The notes under the pieces: generated by a model
The model's input: only the letters and a program-made list of their open reading frames with translations
Database searches by the model: none
Told to the model about the DNA's origin: nothing
Shown here: positions 9,697-20,988 of the stretch, in pieces
Numbering within the stretch: position 1 is the stretch's first letter
How the letters are laid out: the number at the start of each line of letters is the position of its first letter
Source of the DNA: Fallopia convolvulus
Lineage: Eukaryota; Streptophyta; Magnoliopsida; Caryophyllales; Polygonaceae
Direction of reading: 5' to 3'
Assembly (NCBI GenBank): GCA_964016875.1
Contig: OZ024736.1
Location: 41,014,707-41,078,706 of the forward strand
Length of the DNA stretch: 64,000 nt
Translations under genes and position numbers: made by a program

Positions 9697-12290
9697 TCAC
9701 TCTCCCTATCCGACCTACTCTCGGGAAACAATCAAGTGGAAACAATCAAGTGGGCCGCGTCCTCTCCCCTCCGTTCGATCAGAAGCGAGGTCGTGTACGT
9801 AGACTTGGGGTAAGATTCATTTTCCTTTATATGTATGCATGGAGGCATGCATGTGAAAAGTTTGGTAGGCAGGAGAAGTGTATATATGCTGAACAAAAGC
9901 GAGGTTGATTATTCGGGCCATACACGCAAGGTTATATGATTTGGGCCACGGAAGCGAGGTCCTGGCACGAGGCCAATCACCAAGAAAGCGAGGCCAATCA
10001 ACGAGGTCTACTCCAAGGCAGGTCTCCGCGGCGAGGTTGTGGAGTAGGCATGTGCTTTTAAACCAAAACAACGAGGTCTCTCCCCAAAGCGAGGTCTCTC
10101 CCCAAAGCGAGGTCTCTCCCCAAAGCAAACCAACGAGGTTGGCCGGACGTGCATGACGAGGTTGGCTAGCGTGTTCGTCCATGGCATGGCCGCATGGGTT
10201 GCCTTCTTCCACAACAAGCAGGCGGGGGCACCAGGGTCTTTACACCGCCTTGAGCGAGGCCGAACCTCGTGGCCTCCGTGGAAGATAATTCAAAACCGAA
10301 CTTCGCGGCCCTCTGCCTAAACTTCAATATCGGCGGCGCGCCCGACTCCATCGGCACGGTTTCTAGGACTATGCAACCTTGCGCTGCGCTCCGGACTCCA
10401 TTGCTCCTCTTTGACGAGGCACAACAAGCGTTATCTAGCTCATTCCAAAACTCGCACACAAGGCGGCCGTGGTGCGAGGAATCAGGACGCCGCCGCACAC
10501 TTTCTCTTGGCGTTGATGATCACCGTCTTTGTAGATCACGCTTCTCCGCCTTGCCTCGGCGTCGATGATCTCCCATCTTCAAGCTTAGCTCCGATCGACG
10601 CCGCTAACCTAGAGGGGCAAGGCGGGGGGACCACACGGTGAACTTGTTGAGCATCGCCTTTGAGGTATATATGCAAGCTCTTTCATAGGCCAATCTCCAC
10701 GGTCATCCATCACGGCCAACAAGCGAGGTCTACGCCGGGGCAAGTCTTCGCGGCCTACTCCGAGGCTAGTACGCGAGGTCATGAGGGGCTAGAAAAAGGC
10801 TAGGCATGCGAGGTCATGCGGGGTGCTTGTGAGGCGGAACCAAAGATGCGAGGCCAATCTCCACGGTCGTCCATCGAGGCCAACAAGCAAGGCGTGTTAG
10901 CTAGCTGGTGGGACCACGTTCCAAACAAGGTCAAAGAAAGCAAAGCAAGGTGGAGTACGAGCTAGGTTGAAGCAAGGTGGAGTACGAGCTAGGTTGAAAC
11001 AAGGTGGAGTACGAGGTCAAGGTGGAGTACGGGCGAGGTTCAACAAGTGCACAACAAGCGGGGCCGAGGTCCAAAACAAGCGAGGACGTGCCCAACGGCC
11101 AAAAGGGCGTGCTCGTGGTGTAAGTTTGATCTCCGCGGTCATCTTCTTCTAGGCCAATCTCCGCGCCATCCTCATGTTCGAACATCGCGATTTTCGGGCT
11201 ACGGCAAAAAGTTCGGCATCTTTGTGGGAGGCCAAACATCTCGGTGATTCTCCTTGGTCGTCCATTCTCGGCGCGATGCCGCCTCGCCCCGGCCAAACAT
11301 CTCGGCCTTTCCACATTAGAATCATCACGTGCTAGCTAGTAAGGCTATATCATCGAATGGAATATTCCGTCCCAAAGGCAAGCATGCAGGCTCTTTTTTT
11401 CGGAGACCATGCTTCGCACTGTTTTTAGGGGCAATGTGCAAGGTGGTCACTGATTAGGCGCGACACGGGATTGCCGTCACTCTCATAGGGTGCGCGTTGT
11501 GTCTTCATGGTCCTCATCCTCGGCGTTCAGCAAGGTGCTTCTTTCAAGTTCGCCTCGGCACTCGGAGCCACCTTGTCGGTTCATCATCGAAGGCCAAGAT
11601 TAGCGGTTGGCCAAAAACATCTCTTCCTTTCAGGGCTGCGCGATCTCTTGTTGGAGACCAAACACCTCGGTCCTTTCGGGGGCCAAACATAGCGTTCTTA
11701 GTGAGAGCTCGACACTGCGCATCTCCGTGGGAGACAAACCCCCGCGGTCCTTGTAGGCGACCAGACAACGTGGCTTCCGTAGTGACGCTTCAGCTCGGTC
11801 GTTGTGCGGATTCTCCGTGCTCGTCAGCGCCTGACGGTGTGAACACTTGGCCTCCATGTGAATAACAAGCATGCGTGGTGCTTGCATGGCTTGGCATGTA
11901 TGCCTTTGATGTGGCCACCAGGGTCCGTGCATCTCCGAGAAGCGAGGCTAGGTGGATTGGAAGAATGGCATGAAAGGAGGCTTGCAAATTCCAAAAATGA
12001 AATAAAGAAGTGGGTCAAAGATATGACCTGTCCAAACATTGCAAAACAACGTGGTTGTTCGTGGTGAGCATTCCAAGACAAGTTTTGCCTACCTTGATGC
12101 ATAGATACATGCATCCATGCATACGGCCGGAGCTGATCACGTGGTGAGAAAATAATAAGGCCATATCCCAAAGTTCACGCGTTGTATGATCGTGGGTCGA
12201 GGTAAGCCTTGTAAACTTGACTCGCTAATTAATTATACTTGGTATATACTCATGTGCCAGGGCGAGGTCCTAAATGATCGTAATGATCAA
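9697..12290 (+). other. Coding-less interior of the LTR element, GCGAGGTC-rich
   Basis: This 2.6-kb stretch shows no recognisable domain in six frames. The word CGAGGTC and close variants recur throughout. Local tandem repeats occur at 10071-10127 (three 18-bp units, GCGAGGTCTCTCCCCAAA) and 10945-11040 (three to four ~26-bp units around AAGGTGGAGTACGAG). Short open frames exist but lack conserved motifs, and I do not call any as genes. Confidence 0.6.
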
Positions 12291-13050
12291 TCCACCCCTC
12301 GCTTCCCGCTTGGGGTTGGAGAATCTCGTTAAGGTCCACCCCTCGCTTCCCGCTTGGGTTTGGAGAATCTCGTTAAGGTCCGCCCCTCGCTTCCCGCTTG
12401 GGGTTGGAAAATCTCGTTTAAGGTCCACCCCTCGCTTCCCGCTTGGGGTTGGAGAATCTCGTTAAGGTCCGCCCCTCGCTTCCCGCTTGGGGTTGGAAAA
12501 TCTCGTTTAAGGTCCATCCCTCGCTTCCCGCTTGGGGTTGGAGATTCTCGGAAAGTGCGCTAATCCACCCCTCGCTTCCCGCTTGGGGTTGGATATTCTC
12601 GAAAAGTGCGCTAATCCACCCCTCGCTTCCCGCTTGGGGTTGGAGATTCTCGAAAAGTGCACTAATCCACCCCTCGCTTCCCGCTTGGGGTTGGAGATTC
12701 TCGGAAAGTGCGCTAATCCACCCCTCGCTCCCCGCTTGGGGTTGGAGATTCTCGGAAAGGGCGCTAATCCACCCCTCGCTTCCCGCTTGGGGTTGGAGAT
12801 TCTCGGAAAGTGCGCTAATCCACCCCTCGCTTCCCGCTTGGGGTTGGAGATTCTCGGAAAGTGCGCTAATCCACCCCTCGCTCCCCGCTTGGGGTTGGAG
12901 ATTCTCGGAAAGGGCGCTAATCCACCCCTCGCTTCCCGCTTGGGGTTGGAGATTCTCGGAAAGTGCGCTAATCCACCCCTCGCTTCCCGCTTGGGGTTGG
13001 AGATTCTCGGAAAGTGCGCTAATCCACCCATCGCTTCTCGCTTGGGTTGA
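12291..13050 (+). repeat. Two-tier tandem array (44/45-bp then 51-bp units), about 16 copies
   Basis: Sixteen copies of the core CTCGCTTCCCGCTTGGGGTT can be followed. The first six are spaced 44-45 bp (cores near 12301, 12345, 12389, 12434, 12478, 12523). The later ones are spaced exactly 51 bp (12574, 12625, 12676, 12727, 12778, 12829, 12880, 12931, 12982, 13033). The two classes differ in the linker: CTCGTTAAGGTC in the short form and CTCGGAAAGTGCGCTAATC in the long one. Copies at 12727 and 12880 share the same two variants (CGCTCCCC core and GGGCG linker), which gives a 153-bp higher-order period. Because 51 is divisible by three, several frames stay open on both strands. These are unlikely to be genes. 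Confidence 0.92.
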
Positions 13051-13590
13051 AAACTCTCTATTGACGAGGTCCAGACTCTCTATGGACGAGGTCCAGACTC
13101 TCTTATGGACAAGGTCCAAACTCTCTATGGACGAGGTCCAAATTCTCTTATGGACAAGGTCCAAACTCTCTATGGACGAGGTCCAGACTCTCTTATGGAC
13201 AAGGTCCAAACTCTCTATGGACGAGGTCCAAATTCTCTTATGGACGAGGTCCAGACTCTCTTATGGACGAGGTCCAGACTCTCTTATGGACGAGGTCCGA
13301 TAACTCTCTAAGGACGAGGTCCAAACTCTCTATGGACGAGGTCCAAACTCTCTAAAGGACGAGGTCCTAATAATCTAAAGGGCGAGGTCCCAACTCTCTA
13401 AACGAACGAGGTTCGATAACTCTCTTATGGACGAGGTCCAATAACTCTCTAAGGACGAGGTCCAAACTCTCTATGGACGAGGTCCAAACTCTCTAAAGGA
13501 CGAGGTCCTAATAATCTAAAGGGCGAGGTCCCAACTCTCTAAACGAACGAGGTTCGATAGCACTCTCTAAGGACGAGGTCCAAACTACCT
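13051..13590 (+). repeat. Second tandem array (~22-25 bp ACTCTCTATGGACGAGGTCC units)
   Basis: Units consist of (A)ACTCTCT(T)ATGGACGAGGTCC with substitutions, repeated more than 20 times. A 118-bp block at 13301-13418 is repeated without visible change at 13442-13559, a 141-bp higher-order period. It follows directly on the first array and uses the same GACGAGGTC word that fills the rest of the interior. Confidence 0.85.
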
Positions 13591-13698
13591 AAGCAAAGTG
13601 TGCTCACCCTGCTTGATCTCGGGTTTAGATCACATCGCATAAAATCGATAAGCTGCGCACCTGTTTGTTGTCTCGTTGCCCTCGTGGAACGAGGACAC

Positions 13699-13713
13699 CA
13701 AGCCAAGGGGTTG
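13699..13713 (+). other. Polypurine tract before the 3' LTR
   Basis: CAAGCCAAGGGGTTG lies directly before the TGATGG start of the 3' LTR. It is purine-rich but not uninterrupted. Its position makes it the likely plus-strand primer site. Confidence 0.6.
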
Positions 13714-14366
13714 TGATGGTGCGCAAAATAACCCGCTAATTAATAAGGGGGAATTAGCAAATATAAAGTACAAAAGAGATAAATTGCCGCGTTATACATA
13801 CGCGTCAAAGCTCAATATATATAATCTATAACTTTGCATGACTAAAGCAAAATGTATGCATGTATATGTTGAAATAGCAAGCAATAAATTTCTCATCCTA
13901 ACAAGCACAATTCGGCCCATTTGGGGCATAATTAACTTGTATACGTATTGCGGTGTTAAAATGCTGGCTCGCATAATCATGGTCATGCCACCATGCATAT
14001 TCCACGTAAGCATTGGCTTATGATTTTCATAAGAAAACTCGTCCCACATCGAATGTTTGTGTACAAGCTAGCACGTGGATGATTATATAAATAGGAAGGC
14101 ACTATGATCAAATAAAAGGGTCGAAAATCCTCTCTGGCTCGAGAACTTTCTTGTTTGCCAAAGCTCGACGTGTTTGATCTCCGAGTGAGATCGCGCTATA
14201 AATGGTATAAGGTCTAAAGACTTTATTCATAAAGAGCACAAAAACAATCGACTGAGGGGTGGGGAGGAGGAATAATCCACGTACGAAAACCGTTAGGTTG
14301 TACGAATCCCGAGAGTTAGTATTTTTATAATCCCGTTTATAGCGCAGATTATATCGGGTTTCAACA
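13714..14366 (+). repeat. 3' LTR (653 bp)
   Basis: This is a near-identical partner of 9043-9676. The main difference is an extra ~20 bp (GA-rich, near 14260). It is followed by the second ACAGG duplication. Confidence 0.93.
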
Positions 14367-14859
14367 ACAGGGAGAATGTGTTTAGAAACGAATTAGTTTG
14401 TCTTTGCTCCTTTGAGACTCGTCTTTGTTTTTGAGAAAAATTCAAATATGAATTTTGAAGACAATGTTAGTTGTTAAAACGATTTGAGAGTAAGTGTTTT
14501 TACGGTTTTCATAGTGGTGAGTAAGAATGTGATTTGTCTTCCATCCTGATCACATGGTAAGGCAAGATTACATGTCTTATTCCTATGAGAATGCAGTAAA
14601 GGATTATGTTTAATTTTATTTCCCATCCTGATCACATGGTGGAATAAGATCACATGATTCCTTGGGTTTTAAAGAATAGTTTCTAGTATGAGTTAGTAAT
14701 CATATAAGTTTTTCCCAAGTAAAGTTATTGAGATTCAAAGACGAAAGTTTTCTTGTATAACAATTGCTATATCAGCTACCTGGTAAAAATTTTTTGAGTT
14801 AACTTGATATTGACATTGTATACTATTTTAGTAGTATTGCTAATTGCTATATCTAATCT

Positions 14860-15235
14860 TGAGAATTTTGTTGCTCAACAAGTCAGAATGTTAAGTGAAG
14901 TCTAAACAGTTCTTTGATGAAAAAGACTGAAAATTGTCAATGAAGACAATTTCGTTGGAAATTAGGGTGCACTCTAGCTAAGTGCAAAAAAGAACTGATG
15001 TGGGTCAAGTGGTCACGGATGAAATAGGCCTCTCAGCCTAACGGCATCAGTTACAAGGAATTTATCGGCAACAGTTGGGTCGATTAAAAGTTAACTATTT
15101 AAATGAAGGTGTAATATGAAAATCATAAAGTGAAGAGAGTGCGATATGCACGGTAATGTATTTGAATGGTTAGTTCTTTTCTTAATCATTCTTGCTCCTG
15201 ATTAAGAATGATTCTTAATCAAACTTTGATGAAGT
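14860..15235 (+). repeat. Degenerate gypsy LTR fragment, plus orientation
   Basis: The stretch from about 14967 to 15235 is a diverged reverse complement of part of the LTR at 15236-18214, sharing GCACTCTAGCTAAGTGCAA, AATAGGCCTCTC and GATTCTTAATCAAACTTTGAT. The preceding ~100 bp (14866-14965) matches the reverse complement of about 19970-20056. It is an older copy in inverted orientation relative to its neighbour. Confidence 0.6.
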
Positions 15236-18214
15236 TGTAACACCCACTTCCTACCCTGGAGGTATTACCGCCAGTAACCCCGATTAAGACTAAACCGAAG
15301 CTACCCAAGGTTTTAAACTGACTGAACAAACTAAAAACATTACAGCGGAATAAATACAATTGGTCTTATACAAACCTTAACTCAGAAAGATTAAATAAAC
15401 ATAACAACCTTCTATTTAAACAAAATCTTCATCAAGTCTTCTTTGAGTTTTTAACTTCTTTTACACTTCGCTTTGCAGCAACTTAATCAAGAACTTCACT
15501 TTAAGTATAGTCATTGAAAACATTTCTTCAACTTCTGGAGCTTCAAACCTCTGAATCTGCCTCTTGAATCAACTTCCAAGAAGAGTTTGATGTGTCGTAT
15601 ACCAACGGTGGACACGAGCCGACCATACAAAAGAAAAGAAGATGGACGAGTTAGTCTAATGAAAGACTAAGCAAGCGGAGAAACTAACTCGATTCTTATG
15701 GTTGTAACTAAACATATTGGCATCCAAATCCGAATAGACTCGAATTATGATCCAACAGTTAGCAGTCTTATAGAGAATAAGAAGGAGACTCGCATAGTCA
15801 AGAGAGAGAACACCACCGCTAGTGGTTTCTTTTAAGAAGCATAAATAATTGTTGGGAACTCATATTCATCACATAACATTTTGAAAAGCCTCCATTGACT
15901 ATTCAGATTCACTTAATCAAAGTTTGATTAAGAATCATTCATAACCGGGAGCAAGAATGGCTTTCCGACTGGACGAACCATTCATGTATATTAATGTGCC
16001 TAACGCACTTATCTTATATTACTTTCAACACTTTTCACAACCAAGTTGGTGGCTTTTAATCGGCTCGAACTACTGCCGAAATACTCTGGTATTGTAGATA
16101 TCATCGGAGTATTTCACCCATGATCATCTACCCTGTACCGAGATCACAGGACTTAAGCTATCCTTGACCCCTCATTTTCATATGGTGAGGTAGAGAACAG
16201 AGAGGCCTATTACCCTGTCGTCTACACTGCACTGCCAATTGCACTTAGCTAGAGTGCCCATCACCCCTCTCACACGAAGAGCAGGGGAAGAGTCATGACC
16301 CACCATTAGGATTAGGCCCCTCCTAATGTAATATTCTTTTAAAGAGAGGATATGGAACCACATTCCCCTCCCTGAAACTACCTTAATCAACAACAATGTC
16401 TCAGCGTGAGACAACAAACAATGCCACACATAACGGACCTAAATCCAGTTCTACCGCACAACTGAATAAACAACATGATCATTATTTCTAACAAATATAA
16501 CAACCTATCATATTTTATTAATCATACAAGTTGTTCCCAACGCAAATATTAAATGAGATCCAATTCCTCATTTAATAACAATAACACAAGAGAGAATCGT
16601 CCACTTGCCTTAGAAGGCGTGCTCGACGTCCTTAGCAATTCCAACAGTAATCTGTATCATCCTTCTGACAAATATAACAAAAGGATTTTCAACAACGATC
16701 TCACAGAAACACCTCTTAGTTGTATTCTCAACTCCTACAACTTCCTAATCGATAAACGATTTAATTTCCGAATATCGATATATAGTGAATCCTTAGTTAT
16801 CATGCTTCAAGGAGTCATCTTGGCGGAATTATAACTAATTATCCGCTTCCCTTTTGAAACAATTTTCTGAATAAAAATTGTTCATCAGTAACAGTACTAC
16901 AAGATTACCAAATTTCAGCTCAAACGGATTAACGACGAATCCCAAGTAATTATCCGAAGTCCTTTACCTGACAACCGATGTCTAAACTTGTATTCGCTAT
17001 AAGTAACGATCCAGACGTCCGTTTCTCGAGCGGTTTGAACCTGTGGAACCGTATTAACGTCAAGATTATAAAAACCATAAATTTACTTAGCAAAGCGGAA
17101 CCGAAAGGCCCTTACGGTGGCTCCGCAACCAATCCGCTAATTAATTTCGATCGTATATACCTTCACTCGTACCCATGGCTCGTGTGGCTCGATCATGGAT
17201 CGATCCCCGAGCCCGAGGGTGGCTGAGCATTGCCCGACAGCAGGCCTTGCTATGGTTGGTGGTTGGAGGAGCTACCGATCGCCGGCGACGTCGCGCGGTG
17301 TGGTCGAAAAGGTTGGCCGGCGGTGAAGGTATTCTCCCGTGTCCACGTTCCGTCTTGTTCTTTCTTTGGCTCGGTTCTGGCTTCCAGCAGCAACCAGCCC
17401 ACCAAGATTCAGAAGGGAAAAATAAGGAAGAAGGTGAGGTTGTGGTGGTTGGGGATGAGCTGGGCAGAGGAGACGATCGTCGGCGCTTAAACCTTGAATT
17501 CTTCCACCCGATTACGTCGTCCCGCCCTGATTCTATCCCTGGTTCTATTTTCTTTTAACAGCAGCCATGAGCACCAACAAGGGGAAGAAGAAGAGGTGAA
17601 AAGGTGGAGGAAGGCTGGGGAGTGGCGGGTGACGGAGGAGAAGGTCGGCGTTGAAGAACTGCTCTCGAGTCCGTCGTTTTGTCCCGATCTCTCTCGTCCT
17701 TGCTTTTGATTCTATCCAAACTCATACTACGAGAAAAAAAAATTTGTCTCTATCCACCTGGATTCCCTCCTTCACTAAGCAAAGCAAAGTCGGTTAATAA
17801 GGGATTTTCCGTTTCGGAACGGGACTCGCGTTAAAGCGGTAAAATTATGTACCTCGGGTGGAAAAACTTACTAAACGGAAAACGTCCTGTAAATTATGTA
17901 GACCAATAAAACCAATTTTCCATGATTTTATCACGCTACCTTCAATTTTAAGGCTTCCGTTTCGTATTTTAAATCCTTTTCGGTACATATTTAAAAAGAC
18001 GGCTTATTCAATAAATATTCTTTTTCCACTGAAAAATCCTAGAATTCACACCGATCCATAAAATCATTTCTTTGTGATTTTAGGATATCACCAACAATTT
18101 TCTAGGATTTAATCTCCAACGAAAATACTGGATTAAGCGGTAAAACGGACTAAAAAGGTTAAAAGGATATTCGAGAAAAAATCAAAAATATCCTCAAAAA
18201 CCGCAGGTATTACA
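15236..18214 (-). mobile_element. Full 3' LTR of a Ty3/gypsy (Tekay/Del-like) element
   Basis: Read on the minus strand it begins TGTAATACC and ends GGGTGTTACA, so the termini are imperfect inverted repeats with TG...CA ends. The length is about 2979 bp, normal for Tekay/Del chromovirus LTRs. Immediately upstream on the minus strand is a polypurine tract (TTTTTAAGGGGTACTAA, plus positions ~18215-18231), preceded by GAGGACGAAA, a block commonly seen just before the 3' LTR in this clade. No target duplication is evident at 15236. The short open frames within (for example around 16553-16834 and 17175-17558) have no recognisable domains. Confidence 0.75.
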
Positions 18215-18231
18215 TTAGTACCCCTTAAAAA

Positions 18232-19600
18232 TGGTTTCGTCCTCAAAACCAAGGAGAACTCAAATCACAAGAAAGGTTAGCATAAGCACACATACAACTA
18301 CTACAAACCTATACAGAAGTTTGTAGTACCCCCTTAAAAAAAATGGTGTTACTTCTGCACGAAGCACAAACATCCACTGCTTAGTTACCAAACCTCTCCT
18401 TTCCAACATTCAATGACTTTGGAAAATGACTCAGCATTTCTTGTCTGATTCTGGAAGTCTTTTCTTCACTTCCATTTTTAGGCCAAGGTAGCCTAACCAA
18501 AGGTTCTTTTCAGTATTTCAACAAATTCAACATAGCGAGCATTTACGTTGTCTCGCTTTCCCCAGCGAATATGCCTTTCAAGGCGGATATTAGAGCAAAA
18601 ACGTTGTTCTTTACAATGAACTTACCATGCTCTCGCTTTAAAACAACTTACGACTGTTGTTGCCTTTGAGCAGTTAACACCTGTGTTAGTGCGACATCAA
18701 TTGTTGTTCTCTTGGCCAAGTCTGGCCCATGAAAAACCTTGTCAATATTGTCATTCCAACAAATTGACAACCAACACTTCCGGCCTTACAAAGCCTTAAA
18801 AAGATTCATTTCAGTATAGTGTGATCACAATTCTTGTATGCAAAATCACTCAAACTCAAGCTACCATTCCAACTTGTGTGGAATTCAGAATACATGTCCT
18901 CAGGAGTTTGAATTTGTTTCCTTGCATTGTTCATCATTTTGCTGAGTGAAGCCAGCGCTAAAATTCAATTCAATCCACAAAGCTTGATGTTACCCCTTTC
19001 AAAACTTTGGCATGAACCATCCATCTCAATCAGAGATAATAATCTTCGGAGTTTTATGAAGATGAAATACTTCATTCATGAACACCTCAGCTAACTTCTA
19101 TACTCTTCAAGTCATCTTAAATGCATTAGAAAGAACACTCTAAATGAGTTTCTTAACAACCTTCCTATTTCATTTTTGTTTCATTAAGTCTTGAACGACT
19201 ACTGACAAGAATCCATTGTAACATCTTCCCACTTCCATTCTGAAACAGGAAGAGACTGTAACATTTCATCTGGTCTTCTATGCTCAATCAGGAATTTCGA
19301 ACAAACCAAACATATCAAAACAAACTCGGTGACATTTCGCTTCATTTCAGTCCATCAAAAGCTTTATCTTAAATCCTTATACATTTACTTGTTCCAGAAT
19401 GAACCAATTAAGCAAATAAATATGCTTCCTTTGAAATAAGCTTTCAAAGCTAATCAACAATAGACACACACATGAATAATTTCAAAACCCAAGCAATCCA
19501 TAAATCTTGAATCGCAAATTCTGGTGTCTTACTATCTTGATCTTCCCTCATAATCTTAACCAATATTACTTTCCCATACTACTTTTCCTTGATCTGCTCA
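18232..19600 (-). pseudogene. Decayed Ty3/gypsy integrase and pol 3' end
   Basis: Minus-strand translation across several frames shows recognisable integrase pieces in the right order. A block like PVSEWKWEDVTMD (plus ~19205-19250) is the conserved start of the catalytic core in this clade. ISDRDGRF-like is at ~19014-19040, LNFSAGFTQQNDEQ-like at ~18930-18970, and a GKF...VF...GKL-like C-terminal part lies near 18540-18660. Many stops and shifts interrupt it, so it is dead. It leads straight into the polypurine tract and the LTR at 18214, consistent with one minus-oriented element. Reverse transcriptase is not recognisable further right. Confidence 0.7.
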
Positions 19601-20329
19601 ACAGATTTTAAATAACATCTGAGGGGATTCACACAACCTTGTTGTCACACAACCTTGTTGTCATCCAACTAAACTTTTAGTCCTTCTCAAATTAGTTTCT
19701 TTACAAGGATTACTTAAAATCCTTACTCAATTTTCTTTTTGAGATAAAATCCCAGTATTACCTTAACAAAGAATATGAGATTTATCCAACACATGACAAG
19801 AGAATAACCTATCTTGTCAATCCTTTACATCCTTTTCTCAACCAAAACTCAGCTTGGGCATACTGACATTCAAAAGTAGTTATCTCTCTCAACTACTTCA
19901 AACTAAACTCTTATGCATTACTATACCAACATATTGGACAATAATACCTTTAGTCCAATAATTTCCAACAAAATTGTCTCCATTGACAATTTCAGTCTTT
20001 TTAATCAAAGAACTGTTTAGACTTCACTTAACATTTTAACTTGTTGAGCAACCTAACTCTTAGGATTAAAAACATATCCTCATGTGTCCACTCTCTATAT
20101 CCAACACTTATCAGACTGAGATTGAATATCAATACTAATTTGCATATCCAAACTCCAGACCCATTGGAGTTCTGCTTAAAATCCTCACTTAACTATCTTA
20201 TCTCAAAGAGATTTAAGTTTTCAAGACAACCTGAAAACAAATACAACTAATGGAGAAATTTCTAGTACATCTTTTACTCCAAAGAAAGGATTACTATAAT
20301 ATCATTCCTTAGAAAGGTTCCATCCCAAC

Positions 20330-20988
20330 AATTGTTTATGCTTCTTAAAAGAAACCACAAGCGGTGGTGTTCTCTCTCTTGACTATGCGAGTCTCCTTCT
20401 TATTCTCTATAAGACTGCTAACTGTTGGATCATAATCCGAGTCTAATCGGATTTGGATGCCAATATGTTTAGTTACAACCATAAGAATCGAGTTAGTTTC
20501 TCCGCTTGCTTAGTCTTTCATTAGACTAACTCGTCCATCTTCTTTTCTTTTGTATGGTCGGCTCGTGTCCACCGTTGGTATACGACACATCAAACTCTTC
20601 TTGGAAGTTGATTCAAGAGGCAGATTCAGAGGTTTGAAGCTCCAGAAGTTAAAGAAAGATTTCTAATGGCTATACTTTAATGAAGTTCTTGGTTAAGTTG
20701 CTGCAAAACAAGTGAGAAAGAGGTTAAGAACCTACGGAGAACTTTTTAAAGACTTTGTTCAAATAGAAGGTTGTTCTATTTATTTATTCTTTTTAAGTTA
20801 TGGTATTGTATAAGACCTTTTACTTGCTTTTCCGCTGTAATAATTTACTTAATTTTGTTAGGGTTTAAATTGTTTCTTTTACCTTGTTCTAGTATGTTCT
20901 GTCAGGTTAAAGTCTTGGGTAACTCAGGTTTAGTCCTAATCGGGGTTACTAGCGGTAATACCTCAAAGGTAAGTAAGGGGGTGTTACA
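20330..20988 (+). repeat. Inverted copy of the gypsy LTR 3' tail
   Basis: This ~650-bp stretch is the reverse complement of about 15236-15860. It ends GGGTGTTACA, the mirror of the TGTAACACCC at 15236. The central ~300 bp (about 20350-20640) is nearly identical to its partner, while the outer parts are diverged. It is an LTR tail in the opposite orientation to the LTR at 15236-18214. Confidence 0.75.

Larger units (their letters stand above)
9043..14366 (+). mobile_element. Complete non-autonomous LTR retrotransposon (LARD-type), no gag or pol
   Basis: Two LTRs (9043-9676 and 13714-14366) bound a 4.04-kb interior, and the whole is flanked by the 5-bp duplication ACAGG (9038-9042 and 14367-14371). 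The LTRs begin TGATGG and end TTCAACA. A primer binding site directly follows the 5' LTR and a purine-rich tract precedes the 3' LTR, so orientation is plus. No gag, protease, reverse transcriptase, RNase H or integrase motif is visible in any frame. The interior is unusually GC-rich for the window, dominated by words of the form GCGAGGTC, and carries two tandem arrays. This is the layout of a large retrotransposon derivative that would need proteins from an autonomous partner. I count about eight substitutions and one ~20-bp indel between the LTRs, so insertion is fairly recent. Tandem repeats before the 3' LTR recall Tat-lineage (Retand/Ogre) elements, but that link is inference. Confidence 0.92.

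Noticed and set aside
12291..13050. CRISPR-like regular repeats
   Set aside because: Units are contiguous with related linkers, not unique spacers, and they lie in a plant LTR element.
12418..13209. Minus-strand open frame of 263 codons and its plus-strand counterparts
   Set aside because: They exist only because the 51-bp repeat is a multiple of three. The peptides are pure repeat with no domain, and frames are open on both strands at once.
16178..17558. Several open frames within the 3-kb LTR
   Set aside because: They lie inside a gypsy LTR bounded by clear termini and show no protein motif.
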